The notes below the pieces were generated by a model. It did no database searches, had not been told where the DNA came from, and worked only from the letters and a program-made list of their open reading frames with translations. A stretch of DNA of 64,000 nucleotides, from contig NC_009420.2 in NCBI RefSeq assembly GCF_000002875.2, positions 1,288,467 through 1,352,466 of the forward strand, written 5' to 3'. The position numbers and the translations under genes were made by a program. Below, in pieces: positions 57,907 through 64,000 of this stretch (its first letter is position 1; each line of letters begins with the position of its first letter). The stretch is from Leishmania infantum JPCM5. Its lineage: Eukaryota > Euglenozoa > Kinetoplastea > Trypanosomatida > Trypanosomatidae.

Positions 57907-59410
57907 GACTCCTGTGTGTCTTTAGGTTTTCTTTGTATGCACTGTGGATGGCTCTTCTGCGCTCGAGCTATACGACGAGTCGGAAGGGGTAATACCGACC
58001 GTGCGCCGCAGCGCAACACGGTGTGAAGCTCACACAATACACAATGAGGCGAATTCAGCACGCTTCTTTCGGCAGCTTAGCGACACACGAGTACAGAGCA
58101 GGGGGTGTGCATATGGTCAGATCGATGAGGTCGACTTCGCGAAGAAGGCGCACTGGCTGTAGTTCTTCTTTGGCCTTTTTGTATGCGTAAGCGCTTGCTT
58201 GTGATTGCGGTGAAAGTCTGAAGCGGTGCTTCTTCGTGTTTTTTATTGCTTATTATTGTTTTCCCATGCAGCTCTACACACACACAGAGAGAGAGAGATG
58301 CAGCCGGGGTCAAATGGCAGATCGTTGCGCAGAAAGAGGGAAGAGATGAGTGACGCGGTGCTCCAAGAGAACACGAGGACCTTTTTTTCTCGGCTAGAGG
58401 GGAAGCAGACGCAGTAGAGAGCGTGAGTCGTACGCGTCTCGAGGTGCCCCCCACCCCCGCGGATCCAGTAGCGCGCATCCAGGGCCAATAAAGTTCATGG
58501 CAGAGGCCCACCGTAACCGGAGGTTGAGGTCTGTGTGCTTCTCAGCTGTGAAGACTATAAACGTGCCGCGCGAACATTGCAGAGAGCACCTGACAGGTTA
58601 GAAGTTGCCCTCACTAACACCAAGAAGCCCGCCTCTTCAAGCCTCCACGTCTTACTCTTATGGTGGCACGGCGTGGCCTCTCACACTGGACATCTATATA
58701 CCCTAACCTCTCCCTCTGATCGCCGCCGCTGTAAAGAAGAAAAATACGGGTGTTCGTCTCCAGGCAGCTCTGAGAAAGAGTTACAGAGAGAAGCAGTGGT
58801 GTGGAGGACTGAAATGCAGATGTGGAGGCAGCCTGATCACGGATTCTTTTGTATCTGTGCTCGTCTGCCGGTTTGTCGGTGTGAAGCTTGGGCCACTGCG
58901 AAACTGTTAGAGCATACCAAAACAGCGACATTGTGCGTGTGCGCGCGCGCGTGTAGATACAACGAGAGAGAGAGAGATGAAAGCGAGTAGGGTAACTTAT
59001 GAAGTGGGTATGCATGTGTATGTGTATGTGTGTGTGTGTGCATGCTGCCGTGGCTGAAGGGGAACACAGCAACTACGAAAAAAGGAGAGGAAGGAGATCC
59101 GTCAGCACAAGGGAACAAAACAGCCAGCAACACAAGACACCGCAGACCAGATACAGTGCTGGAGCGGTGATCGCTCCCTCTCAGCCTCGAGCTGGCGTAG
59201 GGGCGGGGCGGAGGAGGGCGGGATGGAGCGCTATACCTAAGTAGTTTACAGGAGTAGAGCAAGCGACGAACAAAGACGGGCGCGGCATATCATCGACAAG
59301 GCATAAGCATAAAGAGAGGGAGGCACAGCACAGCAAAAGCAAACCAAGAAACGAAGCATAGCACAGGAGGGAGAAACACATACATAGAACATATTTTTCT
59401 ACATTGCATA

Positions 59411-59432
59411 CATATACATATATATGTATATG
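59411..59432. repeat. Perfect 22-base AT-rich palindrome
   Basis: CATATACATATATATGTATA followed by TG equals its own reverse complement. It sits in a larger TA/CA repeat (about 59405-59440) in the spacer between OGDH E1 and NIPSNAP. In RNA it could form a short hairpin. Confidence 0.85.
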
Positions 59433-59832
59433 TATATATGGGCACCAATGCATCGCTGCCACGAGTCGCGCACAATACCAAAGCAAGTACACCGACGCAA
59501 CCCCCAATGGCGGCTGCATTTTTGTTTTAAGGCCACGGCTCCACCCACATCAAGCACCGCATTCACCGGTGCACTCCCACGGCGAAACAAACAGGTGCAA
59601 TACAGACCATTCATAAGCTTCCTCGCCCACCAAGAGAACCCGGGTCTCGCAACTTTGGGAGAGAGGGGGAGGGAAACACCTCTCGTCTCTCCACCTTTAA
59701 CGAGCGCGTGCATGTGTGCGTGCGTGTGTGCTGGGGCGAGGTGGAGGGGGGCGGACGGACGCTGTTACGAATAGCGTCGAGACAACATACTGCAGACGCA
59801 CATCAGCACACATCAAGAGAGAAAATAAACAA

Positions 59833-60036
59833 CTAGAGAGACACGAGCCCGCTTACCAATTCTGCTTGACGAAACATCTGTGGCCAGGTAGCCAGTGCCT
59901 GCATGAACGTGTCTGTGAGGTGTTGCGATGCCAGCATAAGTGGAGGAGGAGCGCGCATCGACATGCACGCACTCCCGCTCCGCCAAACCTTTTCCTTCAC
60001 CATCGGCATCATTTTTTCATGGCCGCTTGAGGGCAT
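59833..60036 (-). CDS. Possible small ORF in the OGDH 3' flank
   Basis: 67 codons from the ATG at 60036, about 180 bases past the OGDH stop. The product is Met-rich (MPSSGHEKMMPMVKEKVWRS) with an amphipathic stretch (QHLTDTFMQALATWPQMFRQ). Composition is less repetitive than in nearby spacer. No family recognised; a chance ORF is likelier than a gene. Confidence 0.15.
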   Translation of the reverse strand: MPSSGHEKMMPMVKEKVWRSGSACMSMRAPPPLMLASQHLTDTFMQALATWPQMFRQAELVSGLVSL

Positions 60037-60217
60037 CCCAATAACTTTTACACAGTAAAGTCACCAGAAGCGCTTGGGAAGCGCGAAAAGAAATGTTTGC
60101 AAAGGAGGAGAAGAGAAAGACAGGCTCGCAAGAGAAAAGCAGCCTTCGTGTGCGCGGCACAGCGACGCTTCTGCGTCCCCACCTTGCTTGCACGAGGTGG
60201 GGAGGTAAACCCGAGCC

Positions 60218-63200
60218 TCAGTGGAAGACCATCTCGCAGATGATCTCCTGCTCTTTGTCGTGCTTGCTCTTGTACCCGGTCGACGGGGCCGCTGTAATGC
60301 TGCGGCCGGCGTAGCGCAGCTCCCGCTCGCCCTTCGTGTACTCCTCAATGCGCGGCTCGACGTGGGCCCAGGATCCCATGTTCTTCGGCTCCTCCTGCGC
60401 CCACATGAGCTCCGCCTTCTCATACTCGGCAAGCAGCTGCTGCACCTCCGCCACCGGGAACGGCGAGAGCTCCTCCACACGCACGAGCGCCACATCCTTC
60501 ACGCCTTTCGTCTCCCGATACTTGTTGAGGTAGTGGTAGATTTGGCCAGTGCACATCACGAGGCGGCGCGCCTGGCTGGCCGGAACGGATAGATCTGGGA
60601 TGACCGACTGAAACTCACCGTTTGTAAACTCCTCCAGCGTCGACACGTTCGGCGCGCGCAGGTACTTCTTGGAGAAGAAGATGACCAGCGCCTTGCGGAA
60701 GTTGCGCTTCTGGTGGCGGCGCAGCAGGTGGAAGTACTGGGCCGGCGTGCTCGGGTACGCGATCTCCCAGTTGATGCGGTGGGCCCGCTCCTCCTTGCTG
60801 TAGGCCGGCGTCGTCACATCCTCGCTGCTCATCTGCAGAAAACGCTCGAGGCGTCCGCTGCTGTGCTCAGCGCCCTTTCCGTCGTACCCGTGCGGCAGCG
60901 TCACGATGCACGACTGCTGCTGATTCCACTTGGACTCGCCAGCGCTCAGAAACTGGTCGAACACGATTGTGGCGCCGTTGGCGAAGTCGCCGTACTGAGC
61001 CTCCCAGATGACCAGCGAGGTGGGGTCGTAGAGTGAGTAGCCGGCGGCGTAGCCGAGCATGCCGTACTCGCTAAGCGGGCTGTTGTTAATGATCATCCTC
61101 CCCTGCATGTCGCTGATGTGCGCCAGCGGGACATAGGTGCGCTCCTGACTCTGGTCGTGGATAACGGCGTGGCGCTGCGCAAACGTGCCGCGCTCGACAT
61201 CCTCGCCGGTAACACGCACCTGATGTCCCTCCAGCAGCAGAGACCCAAACGCCAGCGCCTCCGCTGTGCCCCACTCGATGCCCTCGCCGGTCTCAATAGT
61301 CTCGTTACGGCGGTCCAGCACCGCCTTCAGCTTTGGGTGCAGCTGGAAGCCCTCCGGGTACGTCTTGAGAGCCTTCAAGACCTTGTTCACAGTCTCCTGC
61401 GTGATGGCGGTGGGGTGCTGCGTCACATTGCCGAGCTCGTCGGAGTACTTCATGCACTTCCACTTGTCGGGGATGCTCTTCTTCAGGTACTCGGCGTAGT
61501 TCACCTGCGCGGCGGCCTCCTGGTAGCTGCCGTAGCGCGCCTTCTCGTCAATCGCCTTCTGCGTCGACTGCTGCGGCGTCACGATGCCCTGGGTGATGAG
61601 GGCGTCCGTGTACCGCCGGAACACATCCGGCATGGCACGCACGCGCTCGTACATGAGTGGTTGGGTGATGCTCGGGTCGTCGTTCTCATTGTGGCCGAAG
61701 CGGCGGTAGCACACGAGGTCGATGACGACGGACTTGTGAAATCGCGCCCGGTACTCAGCCGCAAACTCGAACACGCGGATCACCTCTTCGGGGTAGTCGC
61801 CGTTGACGTGGAGAATCGGACAGTTGTAAACGCGGCCGAGGTCGGTGCAGTACGCGCTGCTGCGGCTCGACTTTGGGTCCGTGGTGAAGCCGATCTGGTT
61901 GTTGCACACCACATGCACCGTGCCGCCCGTGTCCTGCTCGCCAACTTCGCTAATGCACATTGTCTCAAAGGCAACGCCTTGGCCGGCAAAGGCCGCATCG
62001 CCGTGAATTTCAATCGGCAGCACCTTCTCGCGGCCCTTCTCACCCAAGGACACCTGCATCGCCCGTGTGTAGCCCTGCACGAAAGGGTTGACAGCCTCGA
62101 GGTGAGACGGGTTGCACAGCATCTCCGTCTGCATCACCTTGCCAGAATTCAGCTTCAGCTGCCCACGGTAGCCGAGGTGGTACTTCACATCGGACTGGAT
62201 TTGGAACGGGTGCAGCTCCTGCCCCGTTACACCCACGAACTCCTTAAGGATGACCTCGAAGGGCTTGCCGATGACATGGCACAGCACGTTCAGGCGACCG
62301 CGATGGGCCATGCCAAGGTTGATCGTCTGGACGCCAAACTCAGACGACTTCTCCAGCAAGGCGCGGAGACCGGCCACCATGGTCTCCGCCCCGTCACAGC
62401 CGAATCGCTTCTGGGTCGAATATTTTCGCTTGAAGAAGTCCTCGAAGAACACGGCTGAGGCAACCGTGTCCCAGATACGGAGCCTCTCCTCTCTGCTCAT
62501 CGGGCGGTGCAGTGCGCTGGAGCTGTCTTTGAGCTCGATTTGGCTGCGAACGAAGCGCTTGGCGTCGCCGTCGGTGAGGTGCACCAGCTCAAAGCCGATC
62601 CGACCGCAGTAGCGCTCCGTCAGCAGCTCGTGCAGCTGACGTATCGTCATCGGGGGTGAGGAGGTGTCATAGACGCCGCCCATCTGATTCTGAAAGCCGA
62701 CGCGCACCACGCGGTCAAGGTCCTTATCGCTAAAACCGAAGTACGCGAGGTCGAGCCGCACCATCTCCTTATACCGGCGCGATGGCGTGCGCTCGGTGAC
62801 GTCAGTGTCCATGTAGTTCAGCGGATCCGTCTGCGCCATCAGATGGCCACGGTCCTCGAAGGTATGGATCATCCGAATGAGGCGACCACAATCAGCCAGT
62901 GACTGCTTCACTACCGCCTCGTCGCTGCTCTCCGTCGGCAGCACGCAAATCGGTGTGTCGAGCAGCGCGTGGTCGTAGTTGCCGAGGTCGCTGCGAGAGA
63001 AGAGCTCCGCCCACGAAGCGTCCACCGAAGCCGGATCCTTCTTCCACTGCTGGTAAAGCTCGTCCATGTACATGGCCGAGCTGCCGCTCAGGAAGCTGTC
63101 GTTGTCGAAGAGCAGCTGCCGCTCCGGCACGACCTCTGCGGCGTGGCGGCGCCCCGTGATGAGAGCCGCATGAGAGGCGCGCGGGAACGCACTCGTGGGG

Positions 63201-63256
63201 GCCACTGCAGACACGCAGCTTACCACGCCACGCACAGGCACCAATCGGCGCATCAT
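60218..63256 (-). CDS. 2-oxoglutarate dehydrogenase E1 component
   Basis: A 1,012-residue thiamine-diphosphate enzyme from the ATG at 63256; a second ATG follows directly. It decarboxylates 2-oxoglutarate and passes the succinyl group to E2 in the TCA-cycle complex in the mitochondrial matrix. The N-terminus (MMRRLVPVRGVVSCVSAVA) is a presequence. SFLSGSSAMYMDELYQQW (54-71) is the E1o N-terminal assembly segment. GMAHRGRLNVL is at 315-325, HGDAAFAGQG at 418-427 and NNQIGFTT at 452-459, the ThDP/Mg site. YRRFGHNENDDPS follows near 518-529. In the C-terminal half, NNSPLSEYGMLGYAAGYSL and EAQYGDFANGATIVFDQF form the pyrimidine-side domain. Length fits E1o. Kinetoplastids carry two E1 paralogues; which one this is was not determined. 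Confidence 0.96.
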   Translation of the reverse strand: MMRRLVPVRGVVSCVSAVAPTSAFPRASHAALITGRRHAAEVVPERQLLFDNDSFLSGSSAMYMDELYQQWKKDPASVDASWAELFSRSDLGNYDHALLDTPICVLPTESSDEAVVKQSLADCGRLIRMIHTFEDRGHLMAQTDPLNYMDTDVTERTPSRRYKEMVRLDLAYFGFSDKDLDRVVRVGFQNQMGGVYDTSSPPMTIRQLHELLTERYCGRIGFELVHLTDGDAKRFVRSQIELKDSSSALHRPMSREERLRIWDTVASAVFFEDFFKRKYSTQKRFGCDGAETMVAGLRALLEKSSEFGVQTINLGMAHRGRLNVLCHVIGKPFEVILKEFVGVTGQELHPFQIQSDVKYHLGYRGQLKLNSGKVMQTEMLCNPSHLEAVNPFVQGYTRAMQVSLGEKGREKVLPIEIHGDAAFAGQGVAFETMCISEVGEQDTGGTVHVVCNNQIGFTTDPKSSRSSAYCTDLGRVYNCPILHVNGDYPEEVIRVFEFAAEYRARFHKSVVIDLVCYRRFGHNENDDPSITQPLMYERVRAMPDVFRRYTDALITQGIVTPQQSTQKAIDEKARYGSYQEAAAQVNYAEYLKKSIPDKWKCMKYSDELGNVTQHPTAITQETVNKVLKALKTYPEGFQLHPKLKAVLDRRNETIETGEGIEWGTAEALAFGSLLLEGHQVRVTGEDVERGTFAQRHAVIHDQSQERTYVPLAHISDMQGRMIINNSPLSEYGMLGYAAGYSLYDPTSLVIWEAQYGDFANGATIVFDQFLSAGESKWNQQQSCIVTLPHGYDGKGAEHSSGRLERFLQMSSEDVTTPAYSKEERAHRINWEIAYPSTPAQYFHLLRRHQKRNFRKALVIFFSKKYLRAPNVSTLEEFTNGEFQSVIPDLSVPASQARRLVMCTGQIYHYLNKYRETKGVKDVALVRVEELSPFPVAEVQQLLAEYEKAELMWAQEEPKNMGSWAHVEPRIEEYTKGERELRYAGRSITAAPSTGYKSKHDKEQEIICEMVFH

Positions 63257-64000
63257 ATTTGCGGCTTTTTAAATTAGTTGTATACCGTTTTGCAGCTGCG
63301 AACCCTCGCCCAGACACGTGTGCGAGATGTGTCTGTGTGTGTGTGTGTGTGTTCGCCTCTCGTGGTGTCACGTGCAGGATCAACAGAGAGAGATCGTGTA
63401 TAGTGCAGGGAGAGGCGGGCCTCTCCTTGGCTTACTTTATCGGTGAACTCTTCCTCGCAGCTCCTCGGCTCTATGCGGCGTTCTCCCTTTTCACCCGAAG
63501 GACGTCGCCGAGACTGATTCCTACTGAGCCGACTGCCTTTCCGCGTTCTCGATCACGGCCACCTCTGACTGGAAGATGCAAGAGGCCTGAAGTGCACAAA
63601 CCCGCGACTGGTCGGAGCGGGGAACGTCGGCTAGAGAGGTGCGAGGGTTGGCACAATGACACGACGGAGAGATCGAGGGAGCAGCCCCCGAAAACAGCAA
63701 TTATGCGTGTGGCAAAATAAAACAGAGAAAAGCGCGCCGCGAACGAAAAAGAGGCGGAGGCGGAGTGAGGAGAAGAGGGACGCACAACAGCGTTGCCAAC
63801 GCGTCACCCACTACGGAAACTATTGAGAGGGAAGAGGCTGGGGTGGCTGTACGCGAACAGCAACCACAGCAAGAGAAGCGATCACAGAAGGAGGGGAGTG
63901 ACTGGCTCTCGGGCTCACCCCAGGGCACGTTTCGAGGGGCACAGAAAAGTGGAATTAGAAGCGAAAACAAGACAAGAGACGAAGGAGCTGTGTACGCGAG
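63257..64000. other. 5' flank of OGDH E1 up to window edge
   Basis: Leader and upstream spacer. GT repeat at 63334-63352 (CA in the transcript). No further gene begins before the window ends. Confidence 0.6.
63334..63352. repeat. TG dinucleotide microsatellite
   Basis: Uninterrupted TG run of about 19 bases, about 80 bases upstream of the OGDH E1 ATG. In the transcript it reads as CA repeats inside the leader or acceptor region. Confidence 0.9.

Larger units (their letters stand above)
57907..60217. other. Long spacer
   Basis: 5' flank of the NIPSNAP gene and 3' flank of OGDH E1. Holds GT-rich stretch 59003-59043, a perfect palindrome at 59411-59432 and one small ORF at 59833-60036 listed separately. 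No other gene candidate. Confidence 0.6.

Noticed and set aside
61118..62458. Plus-strand ORF of 446 codons
   Set aside because: It lies wholly antisense to the OGDH E1 gene; its long open frame is a by-product of G/C-rich third positions on the other strand.
1..64000. Search for tRNA, rRNA, CRISPR arrays, strand-switch regions or telomeric repeats
   Set aside because: None recognised by eye. No direct-repeat/spacer array, no TTAGGG runs and no change of coding strand. snoRNA genes could not be excluded without a tool.

Overview
The window is nuclear DNA from a trypanosomatid of the Leishmania group (Leishmaniinae). The evidence is: every convincing gene lies on the minus strand and none has an intron; coding regions favour G/C at third positions; genes are separated by 0.6-2.9 kb spacers rich in CA/GT repeats and polypyrimidine tracts (purine runs on the strand shown), as expected for trans-splicing; many products are kinetoplastid-specific; and two stretches look like degenerate SIDER retroposons. 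The whole window reads as part of one polycistronic unit transcribed from about 64,000 towards 1. No strand switch, tRNA or rRNA was seen. The species cannot be fixed from the sequence alone. Only ATG starts are used here, which shortens several open frames whose longest form begins at TTG or GTG.

In transcription order (high to low coordinates) the genes are: 2-oxoglutarate dehydrogenase E1 (63.3-60.2 kb); a NIPSNAP-family protein; a family 25 glycosyltransferase; the ESCRT-III subunit VPS24/CHMP3; a Sec14-like lipid-transfer protein with a large C-terminal region; the retromer subunit VPS26; a membrane-anchored short-chain dehydrogenase; two nearly identical eL29 genes; a small one-helix mitochondrial-type protein; an unrecognised basic protein; a bromodomain protein; a 110-aa coiled-coil protein; a small mitochondrial-type protein; and a 2,533-residue Piezo-family channel (34.1-26.5 kb).

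Downstream of Piezo come an EFHB/CFAP21-like axonemal protein, a doubtful short ORF, a small membrane protein, an actin-related protein, an 815-aa coiled-coil protein, a PI31-like proteasome regulator, a membrane-anchored macro-domain-like protein, the crotonase-fold mitoribosomal protein mS47, eL22, mitoribosomal bL20m, the Rab7-activator subunit CCZ1, and a truncated membrane protein at the left edge.

The genes do not form a functional operon; neighbours share only transcription. Themes recur: endosomal traffic (CCZ1, VPS26, VPS24, Sec14), mitochondrial metabolism and translation (OGDH E1, mS47, bL20m, small presequence proteins), flagellum and cytoskeleton (EFHB, coiled coil, actin-related) and cytosolic ribosome (eL22, two eL29). 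The most notable object is the full-length Piezo homologue. Other points worth attention are the macro-domain-like protein, the Sec14 protein's C-terminal domain, the eL29 duplication with only amino-acid-changing differences, and two diverged SIDER-like elements that share a segment.
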